Below are positions 31,153 through 40,065 of a stretch of DNA of 64,000 nucleotides, in pieces (position 1 is the first letter of the stretch; every line of letters begins with the position of its first letter). Source of the stretch: Nocardioides sp. Its GTDB lineage: Bacteria; Actinomycetota; Actinomycetes; Propionibacteriales; Nocardioidaceae. Below the pieces are notes generated by a model. The model made no database searches, was not told the origin of the DNA, and was given only the letters and a program-made list of their open reading frames with translations. Position numbers and translations under genes: made by a program. Location: contig JACJWV010000011.1 of the NCBI GenBank assembly GCA_020636915.1, positions 62,001 through 126,000 of the forward strand, written 5' to 3'.

Positions 31153-32889
31153 ATGGCACGAGGCGCCTCCGGCGACCCGACCGACTGGGTCACCCGCGCA
31201 GCCGACGACGCGATCCGCCACGCGCAGCAGCGTCACGGCGAGGACCTCGCGGGCCACGTGATCACGTGCGCGTCGGGCGCCAGCCCGTCGGGCCCCATCC
31301 ACCTGGGCAACCTGCGCGAGTTCATCACCCCCCACTTCGTGGCCGAGGAGATCCGGCGGCGCGGCATCGCCGTACGCCACCTCCACAGCTGGGACGACTT
31401 CGACCGGTTCCGCAAGGTCCCGGCGGGGGTCGACCCGTCGTGGAGCGAGCACATCGGGCGGCCGCTGTCGGCCGTCCCCGACCCGTGGGAGTGCCACGAG
31501 TCGTGGGCCGAGCACTTCAAGGCCCCGCTGCGCGCCGCGCTCGCCGAGATGGGCGTGGAGATGGAGGAGGTCTCCCAGACCGAGCACTACCGCGCCGGCA
31601 CCTACACCGAGCAGGTCCTCCACGCGATCCGGCACCGCGACGTCATCGAGGAGGTGCTCGCGAAGCACCGCACGAAGAAGGCCGAGCCGCTGAGTCAACG
31701 AGCAGGGGCGGAGAACGAGCAGGAGGCCGAGGCGCTCGAGGACTCCGTCGCCGACGAGGACGACGCGCCGACCGGGTCCGGCGACCTGGCGCGCTTCCCC
31801 TACAAGCCCTACTGCCGGCAGTGCGGCCGCGACACGGTCGAGATCACGGCGTACGACGACGCGACGACCGACCTGTCCTACACCTGCACCTCGTGCGGTT
31901 TCAGCGGCGTCACGAACGTCGCCACCGACCACGAGGGCAAGCTGGTCTGGAAGGTCGACTGGCCGATGCGCTGGGCCTTCGAGGGCGTCGACTTCGAGCC
32001 CGGTGGGCTCGACCACTCGACGCCGGGCTCGTCGTACACGGTCGGCAAGGAGCTGGTGAAGCGGGTCTTCGACTTCCGCGCACCCTCCTACGTCGCCTAC
32101 GCGTTCGTCGGCTTCGCGGGCGTGCAGAAGATGTCGTCGTCCGCGGGCGGCGTCCCGACCGCGGCCGACGCGTTGCGGGTGCTCGAGGCGCCGATCCTGC
32201 GCTGGCTCTACGTGCGGCGCCAGCCCAAGCAGGCGTTCACGATCGACTTCGGCGCCGAGGTCGTGCGGCTGTACGACGAGTGGGACGCCCTCGGCCGCAA
32301 GGCTGACGACCCCGCGCGCCGGGACGCCCAGGTGCTGGCGTTCGAGCGCGCGTCGGCGACGTCGAGCGCGGGCACCCTGCCGACCCCCGAGGTCGTCGTC
32401 CCGTTCCGCCTGCTGTCGTCGGTCGCCGACGTGACCGCCGGCAGCGCCGAGCTCATCAGCCGGATCGTCGGCGACGTCGGCCACGAGCACGCCAGCGTCG
32501 CCCAGCTCGAGCCCCGGCTCACCCGGGCGATGACGTGGGTGTCGGAGTTCGTGCCGGCGCAGGACCGCACCACCGTCCGCGCGGAGCCCGACACCGATCG
32601 GCTGGCCGCGCTGTCGGAGGACGAGGAGCTCTGGCTGCGCCAGCTGCTGGACCGGCTGCCCGACCGCCTCGAGCTGGAGTCGACGACCGCGCTCGTCTAC
32701 GGCGTCCCGAAGCTCGCCCGGGGCCTGGGCCTCGACGACGCTCCGACCGACCAGGTCAAGCAGGACCAGAAGGAGTTCTTCCGGCTGCTCTACCGCCTGC
32801 TCGTCGACGCCGACCGCGGGCCGCGCCTGCCGACGCTGTTCCTCGCCCTCGGCGCGGAGAAGGTCCGCCTGCTGCTCACGCCTCGCTGA
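31153..32889 (+). CDS. lysS: Class I lysyl-tRNA synthetase (LysRS1)
   Basis: The 578-residue enzyme is the archaeal-type class I form, not the class II LysRS common in bacteria. The HIGH-equivalent motif ASGASPSGPIHLGNLRE is near residues 41-57 and the KMSKS-equivalent KMSSS is at 326-330. A zinc-ribbon-like pair CRQCGRD (from 221) and CTSCGF (from 245) lies in the insertion. An acidic, low-complexity segment (residues about 180-212, EQEAEALEDSVADEDD) precedes it. C-terminal helices form the anticodon-binding cage. It charges tRNA-Lys. Whether a class II copy exists elsewhere cannot be seen. Confidence 0.94.
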   Translation: MARGASGDPTDWVTRAADDAIRHAQQRHGEDLAGHVITCASGASPSGPIHLGNLREFITPHFVAEEIRRRGIAVRHLHSWDDFDRFRKVPAGVDPSWSEHIGRPLSAVPDPWECHESWAEHFKAPLRAALAEMGVEMEEVSQTEHYRAGTYTEQVLHAIRHRDVIEEVLAKHRTKKAEPLSQRAGAENEQEAEALEDSVADEDDAPTGSGDLARFPYKPYCRQCGRDTVEITAYDDATTDLSYTCTSCGFSGVTNVATDHEGKLVWKVDWPMRWAFEGVDFEPGGLDHSTPGSSYTVGKELVKRVFDFRAPSYVAYAFVGFAGVQKMSSSAGGVPTAADALRVLEAPILRWLYVRRQPKQAFTIDFGAEVVRLYDEWDALGRKADDPARRDAQVLAFERASATSSAGTLPTPEVVVPFRLLSSVADVTAGSAELISRIVGDVGHEHASVAQLEPRLTRAMTWVSEFVPAQDRTTVRAEPDTDRLAALSEDEELWLRQLLDRLPDRLELESTTALVYGVPKLARGLGLDDAPTDQVKQDQKEFFRLLYRLLVDADRGPRLPTLFLALGAEKVRLLLTPR

Positions 32890-32898
32890 CGGAGGCTG

Positions 32899-32994
32899 CG
32901 GGTTTCGGCTGCTGACAGCCGGATCCCGCACGACACGCCGTGTCGGCCCGGCGTGTCATGCGGGTTTCGGCTGCTGACAGCCGAAACCCGCGAC
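32899..32994. repeat. Intergenic repeat family B, copy 2
   Basis: Hairpins GGGTTTCGGCTGCTGACAGC and its partner CGGATCCC, then GGGTTTCGGCTG...CAGCCGAAACCC (perfect), with cores at 32902 and 32964, again 62 bases apart. The middle is CACGACACGCC paired with GGCGTGTCATG. It separates convergent lysS and the DUF3151 gene. Confidence 0.82.
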
Positions 32995-33004
32995 CCCGCG
33001 GCGC

Positions 33005-33436
33005 TCAGTCCTCGCTGATCAGCGCCTCCCAGGCGGACTCGCTGGAGTCGCGCAGGAACTGGGAGCAGCGCTCCCACTCGGAGTCCTCGCCGATCGCGCG
33101 GGCGGCCAGGGCCAGCAGCGCGAGGGACATGAGGAACCCGCGGTTGGGCTCGTGCTCCCACGGGATCGGTCCGTGGCCCTTCCACCCGTTGCGGCGCAGC
33201 AGGTCCAGGCCCCGGTGGTAGCCGACGCGCGCGTAGGCGTAGACCGTCACCGTGTCCTCGTCCGCGTCGTCGGCGGCCAGCCGCGCGAGCATCGACCACG
33301 CGAGCGGCGAGTCGGGGTGGCGGCGTACGACGTCGACGGCGTTCGCCCCCGGCACCAGCTCGGCAGCGGCGGGGTCCTCGGGGAGGTGGGTCGGCGGGGG
33401 GCCCGCCATCAGGTCCGGTCCGGTGGGGGAGGTCAT
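33005..33436 (-). CDS. DUF3151 family protein
   Basis: The 143-residue product from ATG 33436 has VVRRHPDSPLAWSMLARLAA, AYARVGYHRGLDLLRRNGWK and HGPIPWEHEPNRGFLMSLAL, which are the conserved blocks of DUF3151. The fold looks like a small TPR-like helical protein. Members are often near fructose-bisphosphate aldolase in actinobacteria, and fba is indeed close by at 35.1 kb. Function is not known. Its start codon overlaps the extended frame of the divergent transporter. Confidence 0.88.
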   Translation of the reverse strand: MTSPTGPDLMAGPPPTHLPEDPAAAELVPGANAVDVVRRHPDSPLAWSMLARLAADDADEDTVTVYAYARVGYHRGLDLLRRNGWKGHGPIPWEHEPNRGFLMSLALLALAARAIGEDSEWERCSQFLRDSSESAWEALISED

Positions 33437-33473
33437 GGAAGCAATTGTCCACGGTCGGGTGTTAGGTGTTCTC

Positions 33474-34994
33474 GTGACCACCGAACCGCAGGCGCCGGCA
33501 GCGGCGACCGACCCGACCGGCGGCAAGGAGCCGTGGCCCGCGCTCTTCGCGCTGTGCATCGGCTTCTTCATGATCCTGGTCGACACCACGATCGTCTCCG
33601 TCGCGACGCCGGCGATCATCGAGGACCTCCACGCCGACGTCAACGACGTCGTGTGGGTGACCAGCGCCTACCTGCTCGCCTACGCCGTGCCGGTGCTCAT
33701 CACCGGGCGCCTCGGCGACCGGTTCGGCCCCAAGAACCTCTACCTCGTCGGGCTGACGGTCTTCACCCTCGCGTCGCTGTGGTGCGGCCTGACGGCGTCG
33801 ATCGGCATGCTGATCGCCGCGCGGGTCGTGCAGGGCCTCGGCGCGTCCATGATCACGCCGCAGACGATGGCGATCATCACCCGGATCTTCCCCGCCGACC
33901 GGCGCGGCGCCGCCATGGCCCTGTGGGGCGCGACGGCCGGGGTCGCGACCCTGGTCGGCCCGATCCTCGGCGGCGTGCTGGTCGACGGCTTCGGCTGGGA
34001 GTGGATCTTCTTCATCAACGTCCCGGTCGGCGTGCTCGGGTTCGCGCTCGCGTGGCGGCTGGTGCCGTCCCTGCCGACCCACACCCACCGCTTCGACTGG
34101 CTGGGCGTCGCGCTCAGCGGCACCGGCATGTTCCTGCTGGTCTTCGGCATCCAGGAGGGTCACCAGTACGACTGGAGCGCCACGATCTGGGCGCTGATCA
34201 TCTCCGGCATCGCCGTGCTCGCCCTGTTCGTCGGTTGGCAGGCGCGCAACAAGGCCGAGCCGCTCGTGCCGCTCAGGCTGTTCCGCGACCGCAACTACTC
34301 CCTGGCCAACGTCGCGATCACGGTCATGGGCTTCTCGATCACCTCGCTGTCGATCCCGATCATGATCTGGGCGCAGGTGGTCCGCGGCCTGAGCCCGACC
34401 CGCGCGGCGCTGCTGCTCGTGCCGATGGCGCTGATGACGATCCTGCTGGCCCGGTTCGTGGGCGGGCTGACCGACCGCATGCACCCGCGGATCCTCACCG
34501 CGTTCGGCTTCGCGTGCCTGTTCGCCGGCCTGCTCTGGCTGACCCGCGTGATGACGCCCGACACGTCGATCTGGTGGACCGTCCCGCCGATGATCGTCTT
34601 CGGCGTCGGCAACGCCTTCGTCTGGGCACCCAACAGCGCGACCGCCACCCGCAACCTGCCGCTGCAGCTGGCAGGTGCGGGCTCGGGTGTCTACAACGCG
34701 ACCCGGCAGGTCGGCGCGGTCCTGGGCTCCGCCGCGATCGCGGTGCTCATCGACTCCCGCCTGGCGGCCGAGGGGCTGCCGTCGTTCTCGGGCGCCGAGG
34801 GCTCCTCCGGCAGCGGCGGCACCCTGCCGCCGCAGGTCGCGCAGGCCTTCAGCGACGCGATGGCGACCGCCGTGCTGCTGCCCACGTTCGCGTTCCTGAT
34901 CGGCTTCGTGGCCGTGCTGTTCTTCGAGAAGCCGCGCCACGCGGGGTACGCCGCCGCCCCGGCCGCCCCGGCCGGGGCCGCCGCCGCGGACTAG
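33474..34994 (+). CDS. DHA2-family MFS transporter
   Basis: GTG 33474 (VTTEPQAPAAATDPTGGKEP), with AGGTG just upstream, gives 506 residues. An alternative ATG at 33435 would overlap the divergent DUF3151 start. About 14 membrane helices are present, with LVDTTIVSVATPAI in helix 1, ITGRLGDRFGPKNLYLVGL (motif A) and ARVVQGLGASMITPQTMAII. A Ser/Gly-rich loop lies near residue 445 before the last helix. A proton-coupled exporter of unknown substrate. Confidence 0.88.
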   Translation: MTTEPQAPAAATDPTGGKEPWPALFALCIGFFMILVDTTIVSVATPAIIEDLHADVNDVVWVTSAYLLAYAVPVLITGRLGDRFGPKNLYLVGLTVFTLASLWCGLTASIGMLIAARVVQGLGASMITPQTMAIITRIFPADRRGAAMALWGATAGVATLVGPILGGVLVDGFGWEWIFFINVPVGVLGFALAWRLVPSLPTHTHRFDWLGVALSGTGMFLLVFGIQEGHQYDWSATIWALIISGIAVLALFVGWQARNKAEPLVPLRLFRDRNYSLANVAITVMGFSITSLSIPIMIWAQVVRGLSPTRAALLLVPMALMTILLARFVGGLTDRMHPRILTAFGFACLFAGLLWLTRVMTPDTSIWWTVPPMIVFGVGNAFVWAPNSATATRNLPLQLAGAGSGVYNATRQVGAVLGSAAIAVLIDSRLAAEGLPSFSGAEGSSGSGGTLPPQVAQAFSDAMATAVLLPTFAFLIGFVAVLFFEKPRHAGYAAAPAAPAGAAAAD

Positions 34995-35096
34995 CCGCGC
35001 ACCGAGTGCCCGGGCCGGACGTCATCCGACCCGGTCGCCCCGGCAGCCACCACGGATGACGTTCCGGTGAGCCGAGACGTCATCGAGCGGCGGGGC

Positions 35097-36131
35097 TCAG
35101 ACGCCCAGCGTCTGGCCGGCCGAGCGCAGGTTCTCGCACGCCTCGACGACCCGGGCGGCCATGCCGGCCTCGCCGGCCTTGCCCCAGGCGCGGGGGTCGT
35201 ACTGCTTCTTGTGGCCGACCTCGCCGTCGACCTTCAGCACGCCGTCGTAGTGGTGGAACATGTGGCCGGCGATCGGCCGGGTGAAGGCGTACTGGGTGTC
35301 GGTGTCGACGTTCATCTTCACCACGCCGTAGTCGACGGCCGCGGCGATCTCCTCGGCCGACGAGCCCGAGCCGCCGTGGAAGACCAGGTGGAAGGGCTTG
35401 CTGCCCGGCTCGAGCCCGAACTCCTCGACGACCGCCTCCTGGGCCTTCTTGAGCACCTTGGGGCGCAGCTTGACGTTGCCGGGCTTGTAGACGCCGTGCA
35501 CGTTGCCGAAGGTCAGCGCGGTCATGTAGTAGCCGCGGTCGCCGTAGCCCAGCGCCCGCGCGGTCGCGACGGCGTCCTCGGGGGTGGAGTAGAGCTTCTC
35601 GTTGATGTCGTGGGCGACTCCGTCCTCCTCGCCGCCGACCACGCCGACCTCGATCTCGAGGACGATCTTGGCCTTGACGCAGCGCTCGAGCAGCTCCTCG
35701 GCGATCGACAGGTTCTGGGCGAGCGGTACGGCGGACCCGTCCCACATGTGCGACTGGAAGAGGGGCTCCTCACCCCGGGCCACGCGCTCCTCGGAGATCG
35801 AGAGCAGCGGGCGGACGAACCCGTCGAGCTTGTTCTCGGGGCAGTGGTCGGTGTGGAGGGCGATGTTGACCGGGTAGTTCTTGGCCACCTCGCGCGCGTA
35901 CGCCGCGAACGCGGCCGAGCCCGCCACCATGTCCTTGATCGTCGGACCCGAGAGGTACTCCGCCCCGCCGGTGGACACCTGGACGATGCCGTCGGACCCA
36001 GCCTCGGCGAACCCGGCCAGGGCAGCGTTCAGCGTCTGCGAGGACGAGACGTTGATGGCCGGGTACGCGTAGGCGTTCTCCTTGGCCGCATCGAGCATCT
36101 GGGCGTACTTCTCAGGGGTGACGATGGGCAT
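35097..36131 (-). CDS. fba: Class II fructose-bisphosphate aldolase
   Basis: The 344-residue zinc enzyme splits fructose-1,6-bisphosphate in glycolysis. PAINVSSSQTLNAALAGF starts the barrel. IALHTDHCPENKLDG carries a zinc-binding histidine and the catalytic aspartate, VVGGEEDGVAHD follows, and VFHGGSGSSAEEI and KMNVDTDTQYAF bind phosphate. MPIVTPEKYAQML is the conserved N-terminus, which fixes the start at 36131. Confidence 0.97.
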   Translation of the reverse strand: MPIVTPEKYAQMLDAAKENAYAYPAINVSSSQTLNAALAGFAEAGSDGIVQVSTGGAEYLSGPTIKDMVAGSAAFAAYAREVAKNYPVNIALHTDHCPENKLDGFVRPLLSISEERVARGEEPLFQSHMWDGSAVPLAQNLSIAEELLERCVKAKIVLEIEVGVVGGEEDGVAHDINEKLYSTPEDAVATARALGYGDRGYYMTALTFGNVHGVYKPGNVKLRPKVLKKAQEAVVEEFGLEPGSKPFHLVFHGGSGSSAEEIAAAVDYGVVKMNVDTDTQYAFTRPIAGHMFHHYDGVLKVDGEVGHKKQYDPRAWGKAGEAGMAARVVEACENLRSAGQTLGV

Positions 36132-36212
36132 GCTGCTGCTCCTCCGACCGGCGCGGGTTTCTGTCGAGCTCCTTCGCATACGAGCCTAGACCCACCCTCG
36201 TACGGTGACCCC

Positions 36213-36689
36213 ATGAGGCGTCTCACCCGGTTGCACGCGTCCGGACGGGCCTCCGACCTCGACCTCGCCCCCGACGAGGCGTGGGCGCGCCTGGTCGCGG
36301 CCGGGCCGGACCGGCACTGGTACGTCGACGCCGCGCCGTTCGTGGTGCGTGGCGCCCTCGACCGGGCAGTCGGCGGGGCCGGCCGCGGCTGGCCGGTGCC
36401 GGACCACGGCCACCTCCGGGTCGGCGACCGCGCCGGGTTCTGGGAGGTGCGGGTCGCCGACCCGCGGGCGCGACGGCTCGTGCTCGAGGCGGCCGTCCGC
36501 GCCCCGGGCACCGTCCGCCTCACCTCGCGCGTGCTCCCCCGCATCCCCGGCGGGTCCACGCTGCGCCAGACGATCTCCTTCGAGCCGGGCGGGCTGGTCG
36601 GCTCGGCGTACCTCCTGGTCGACCTGCCCGCCCGCGAGCTCGTCGCCGAGCTCGCGCACCGTGACACGGTGGCGGAGGTGGCGCGGTGA
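36213..36689 (+). CDS. DUF2867-like protein
   Basis: The 158-residue product begins MRRLTRLHASGRASDLDLAP. WARLVAAGPDRHWYVDAAPF, VGDRAGFWEVRVADP and LRQTISFEPGGLVGSAYL follow the pattern of DUF2867/SRPBCC-like small proteins, which in other bacteria form the C-terminal part of SDR-type proteins. No catalytic residues are evident. It overlaps the next gene by 4 bases (GTGA), so the two are probably coupled. Confidence 0.65.
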   Translation: MRRLTRLHASGRASDLDLAPDEAWARLVAAGPDRHWYVDAAPFVVRGALDRAVGGAGRGWPVPDHGHLRVGDRAGFWEVRVADPRARRLVLEAAVRAPGTVRLTSRVLPRIPGGSTLRQTISFEPGGLVGSAYLLVDLPARELVAELAHRDTVAEVAR

Positions 36690-37159
36690 CCGTCCTGGCG
36701 GGCCGGTACGTCGCCGTGGTCGGTCCCGCCGACGGTGCCCTTCCCGCGGACCTGACGACCGCCCGCGAGGTCGGGCGCCTCCTGGCCGAGCGGGGCGCGG
36801 TGCTGCTGACCGGCGGCCATCACGGCGTGATGCAGGCGGCCGCCGCCGGCTGTCGCGACGGCGGCGGCACCTCGATCGGGCTGCTGCCCGGGCTCGAGCG
36901 CGACGCGGGCGCCGCGGAGCACACCTTCCTGCTCCCGACCGGACTCGGCGAGCTGCGCAACGGCCTGCTCGTGCGCGCCGCCGACGCGGTCGTCGCGGTC
37001 GGCTGCAGCTGGGGCACCCTCAGCGAGATCGCGCTGGCCCGACGGACCGGCGTGCCGCTGGTGCTCGTCGACCCCTGGGACCTCCCACCCGACGTCGGCA
37101 CCGTCGTCGACGACGCGGCGGCCGCGGTGACGGCGATCGAGGATCTCCAGCCGCGGTGA
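36686..37159 (+). CDS. TIGR00725/SLOG-like Rossmann protein
   Basis: The 157-residue protein from GTG 36686 has YVAVVGPADGALPADL and a glycine-rich phosphate loop VLLTGGHHGVMQAAAAGCRD; further on, SWGTLSEIALARRTGVPLVL replaces the PGGxGTxxE of LOG lysine-decarboxylase-like proteins (here GTLSE). It matches TIGR00725-type proteins that bind nucleotide-derived ligands. The exact activity is unknown. It is coupled with the upstream DUF2867-like gene. Confidence 0.75.
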   Translation: MTVLAGRYVAVVGPADGALPADLTTAREVGRLLAERGAVLLTGGHHGVMQAAAAGCRDGGGTSIGLLPGLERDAGAAEHTFLLPTGLGELRNGLLVRAADAVVAVGCSWGTLSEIALARRTGVPLVLVDPWDLPPDVGTVVDDAAAAVTAIEDLQPR

Positions 37160-37217
37160 CAACCCCTGCCGCCGTACCTCCGTCTTCGCAGTGAGGCACC
37201 CAGGAGAGGGGCAGGAC

Positions 37218-38051
37218 ATGTCGCTGACCGACCAGCTGCGGGACGAGATCGAGCGGTCCTTCGCGGACGAGCCCGCGCAACGGGCGGTGGAGCAGCGGAT
37301 CGCCGACGGCCGTCGGGCCCTCCGGCGCCGCCGCGCGATCGGCGCGGCGGCACTCTGCGGCGTCGTGACGGTGCTCGGGACGGCGTACGTCGTCGGCTCC
37401 TCGGGACCGGACCGGGACGCTGGCCGGATCATCGCCTCCGAACCACCGTCGCCGCCGGAGGGCGCCGCCGTGTGGGAGGACGACACGCCGATCCGGTACA
37501 TCAACGGCAGGCTGGAGATCCGCGAGGGGGTGGTCGTGCACCAGCGGATCCGCAACCCCTACGGCTACTCACCGCCCCGGGGCTCCGATGCGTTCGACCT
37601 GACCTACGAGGGTCAGCGGATGTGGCTCGTCTCCGAGCACCGGGGGGACAGCTTCGGCTACTCCTCCTCCGAGCCGAGCGCCGGGTGGGCGACCTTCCGC
37701 GACTGGGTCGACGACCAGGTCTCGGTCGACAGTGGCGACGACCAGAACGGCTACCCGCGTGCCATGCGGCTCGCGGCCGACGGGACCGTCGTCCCGGTCG
37801 CGGGTGCCGAGGTCTTCAACCGCACCGACCACCCCGACCTGGGCGCCGACTTCGCGCCGCCGGGTGCCACCACGGGCGCGGCGGTGGTCCAGCCCCCGGG
37901 CGCCCCGACCGCCTACTTCGTCGTGTGGCGGGTGATCGACGGCAAGCTGGACGTGATCTACACCCGCCCCCGCGACGTCGTCGGCGCCACCTTCGAGGAG
38001 CTCCTCACGATGGCCCGCGGGAAGTACGCCTCCGGCGAGGGCATGCGATGA
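37218..38051 (+). CDS. Sigma-linked single-pass membrane protein, module 1
   Basis: ATG 37218, with GGAGAGG upstream, gives 277 residues. A short cytoplasmic part (LTDQLRDEIERSFADEP) leads to a membrane helix (AIGAAALCGVVTVLGTAYVV, about residues 39-58) and an external domain (LTYEGQRMWLVSEHRGDSFG; ADFAPPGATTGAAVV). It overlaps the following sigma gene as ATGA. A paralogue with the same plan follows at 38585. By context it is a likely sensor/anti-sigma of the sigma factor; no known anti-sigma motif is visible. Confidence 0.72.
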   Translation: MSLTDQLRDEIERSFADEPAQRAVEQRIADGRRALRRRRAIGAAALCGVVTVLGTAYVVGSSGPDRDAGRIIASEPPSPPEGAAVWEDDTPIRYINGRLEIREGVVVHQRIRNPYGYSPPRGSDAFDLTYEGQRMWLVSEHRGDSFGYSSSEPSAGWATFRDWVDDQVSVDSGDDQNGYPRAMRLAADGTVVPVAGAEVFNRTDHPDLGADFAPPGATTGAAVVQPPGAPTAYFVVWRVIDGKLDVIYTRPRDVVGATFEELLTMARGKYASGEGMR

Positions 38052-38551
38052 CCACCTCCTCTCGGGACGAGCAGTACGCCGCCTTCGTGGCCGCCCGCCA
38101 GGCCCACCTGCGCCGGGTCGCCTACGCGCTCTGCGGCGACTGGCACCGCGCCGAGGACGTGCTGCAGACCTCGCTGGTCAAGCTCTACCTCGCGTGGCCG
38201 CGGATCCACAGCGCCGGGCGGGAGGAGGCCTACGCCCGCCAGATCATCGTCCGCGCCACCATCGACGAGGCCCGCCGGCCGTGGCGGCGTCGGGAGCGGT
38301 CGGGGATCGAGGAGCGCGACGTACCGGCACGCGCCGACCTGCCCTACGAGGAGCGGTCCGCCCTCCTCGACGCGCTCCACGAGCTGCCGACGATGCAGCG
38401 CAGGGTCGTCGTCCTGCGCTACTGGCTGGGGCTGTCGGTCGAGGAGACCGCGACCGACCTGGGCATCAGCACCGGGACGGTCAAGAGCCACGCCTCGCGC
38501 GGGCTCGAGTCACTGCGCGGGTTGCTGCAGGAGACCGGGCGCACCGCGTGA
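38048..38551 (+). CDS. SigE-family ECF sigma factor, module 1
   Basis: The 167-residue protein has region 2 AYALCGDWHRAEDVLQTSLV then KLYLAWPRI, and region 4 LPTMQRRVVVLRYWLGLSVE then ETATDLGISTGTVKSHASRG. This form is the SigE-like (SigE70/ECF41-distinct) family common in Streptomyces and Nocardioides. Its region-4 DNA shares a run of 59 identical bases (38432-38490) with the second module (39859-39917). Confidence 0.93.
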   Translation: MTTSSRDEQYAAFVAARQAHLRRVAYALCGDWHRAEDVLQTSLVKLYLAWPRIHSAGREEAYARQIIVRATIDEARRPWRRRERSGIEERDVPARADLPYEERSALLDALHELPTMQRRVVVLRYWLGLSVEETATDLGISTGTVKSHASRGLESLRGLLQETGRTA

Positions 38552-38584
38552 CAACCGACCGCCGGCCAGATCCGTAGCAGTGCC

Positions 38585-39481
38585 ATGGACATGGACCTCC
38601 ACGACGAGATCGAGCACAGCCTCGGAGCCGAGCCCCCGCTGGTGGAGACCGACCTGGTCGGTCGGGGACGGCGAGCGCTGCGGTGGCGTCGTCTCGCGGC
38701 GGGTGGGTCGGTGGTCGCGGTCACCGCGGTCGCCCTCGTCGCTGCAGCGATCGCCACGCACCGCCCGGCCGCCCAGGTCGCGCCCGCGCCGGCCGCCGCC
38801 GGGCCGACCGTCGGCACCACGAACGAACCGTCGTTCCCCCCCGCGCCGGGCACTCCCGTGATCCGTGATCCCCGCATGCCCTCGGACGCGCCCGTCGGTC
38901 TCGAGCCGGACGGACTCCACCTGGCGCCGGGCATCGAGGTGGTCGAGCTCTGGGACGACCCTTGGCAGGTCCGCCCGGACGCGTGGTCGGTCGCGCTCGG
39001 CTACGACGATCCCGAGGGCACCCTCACCTGGTGGGTCGGCTTCGAGGACGCCCGCTTCGGCAGCCAGTCGGCCAGCGTGCCCGCGGCCAACGCCGGAGAC
39101 ATCGGGTTCCGCGCCTGGGCCGTGGAGCAGAAGACCGGCCTGTACGACGGGCCCGGCGCCGGCGCCCGGCCGGACCCGACCGTCGGCCTGCCCGGCGCCA
39201 CCGAGCTCCAGCTCGTCCGATTCGATGGCACGACCGAGCGACTGACGCCGCTCGACGGGGTCACGGTGCTGCAGCAACGCGCCCACCCCGACCTCCCCGA
39301 CGCTTGGGCGACGGCGGACGACCGCAGCGCGGCCGCAGAGGTACGGTTCGAGGGCGAGCGTTACTACGTCCTGGCCAGGACCACCCCCGGCGACGTGGCT
39401 CCCCAGTACGTCGCGGTCCCGGCGGCACCCGGCGGCACCCTCGACGACTTCGTCGAGCTCGTGCGGAGCGCACGCCGATGA
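38585..39481 (+). CDS. Sigma-linked single-pass membrane protein, module 2
   Basis: The 298-residue paralogue of the protein at 37218 begins MDMDLHDEIEHSLGAEPPLV. It has a membrane helix (GGSVVAVTAVALVAAAIATH, about residues 41-60) and an external domain (LTWWVGFEDARFGSQSASVP; LRRF-type repeats absent). Outside the N-terminus it is well diverged from module 1. It overlaps its sigma gene by 4 bases. Likely the dedicated partner of that sigma. Confidence 0.72.
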   Translation: MDMDLHDEIEHSLGAEPPLVETDLVGRGRRALRWRRLAAGGSVVAVTAVALVAAAIATHRPAAQVAPAPAAAGPTVGTTNEPSFPPAPGTPVIRDPRMPSDAPVGLEPDGLHLAPGIEVVELWDDPWQVRPDAWSVALGYDDPEGTLTWWVGFEDARFGSQSASVPAANAGDIGFRAWAVEQKTGLYDGPGAGARPDPTVGLPGATELQLVRFDGTTERLTPLDGVTVLQQRAHPDLPDAWATADDRSAAAEVRFEGERYYVLARTTPGDVAPQYVAVPAAPGGTLDDFVELVRSARR

Positions 39482-39966
39482 GGTCCGCCGACAGCGACGC
39501 GGCGTTCTCGGAGTTCGTCCGGGCGCGCCGTGCCCACCTGCGCCGGGTCGCCTACGCGATCTGCGGGGACTGGCATCGCGCCGACGACCTCGTTCAGACC
39601 GCGCTGGTCAAGCTCTACGTGGCCTGGCCCCGGGTCCGGCGCGACGGTCGGGAGGAGGCCTACGTCCGCAGGATCATCGCCCGCGCAGACATCGATGAGC
39701 ACCGTCGCCCGTGGCGGCGGGAGTCACCCGGCCTGCCCGCAGTGGACCGGCCGGCACGCCAGGAGTCGCTCCTCGAGGAGCGCTCCGCTCTGTTCGAGGC
39801 GATCCAGTCACTGCCGACGATGCAGCGCAAGGTCGTCGTCCTGCGCTACTGGCTGCAGCTGTCGGTCGAGGAGACCGCGACCGACCTGGGCATCAGCACC
39901 GGGACGGTCAAGAGCCATTCGTCCCGTGGTCTCACGGCACTCCGGACGGTGCTCGCGCCGCGGTGA
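39478..39966 (+). CDS. SigE-family ECF sigma factor, module 2
   Basis: The 162-residue sigma has region 2 AYAICGDWHRADDLVQTALV then KLYVAWPRV, and region 4 LPTMQRKVVVLRYWLQLSVE then ETATDLGISTGTVKSHSSRG. Only a few residues differ from module 1 in the recognition helices, so both may use similar -35 sequences. Start ATG 39478 overlaps the stop of the membrane-protein gene. Confidence 0.93.
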   Translation: MRSADSDAAFSEFVRARRAHLRRVAYAICGDWHRADDLVQTALVKLYVAWPRVRRDGREEAYVRRIIARADIDEHRRPWRRESPGLPAVDRPARQESLLEERSALFEAIQSLPTMQRKVVVLRYWLQLSVEETATDLGISTGTVKSHSSRGLTALRTVLAPR

Positions 39967-40065
39967 GGGACCACCGGCCCGGATCCCGCCGTTCCGGACC
40001 GGGCCGACGCGACGGCGTCCTAGCGTGTGGCCGCCACCGTCCGTCGCTCCGAGGGGGTCATCTCG

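Noticed and set aside
33435..33473. ATG at 33435 as start of the DHA2 transporter
   Set aside because: It overlaps the divergent DUF3151 start codon and lacks a ribosome binding site; GTG 33474 has AGGTG in front.
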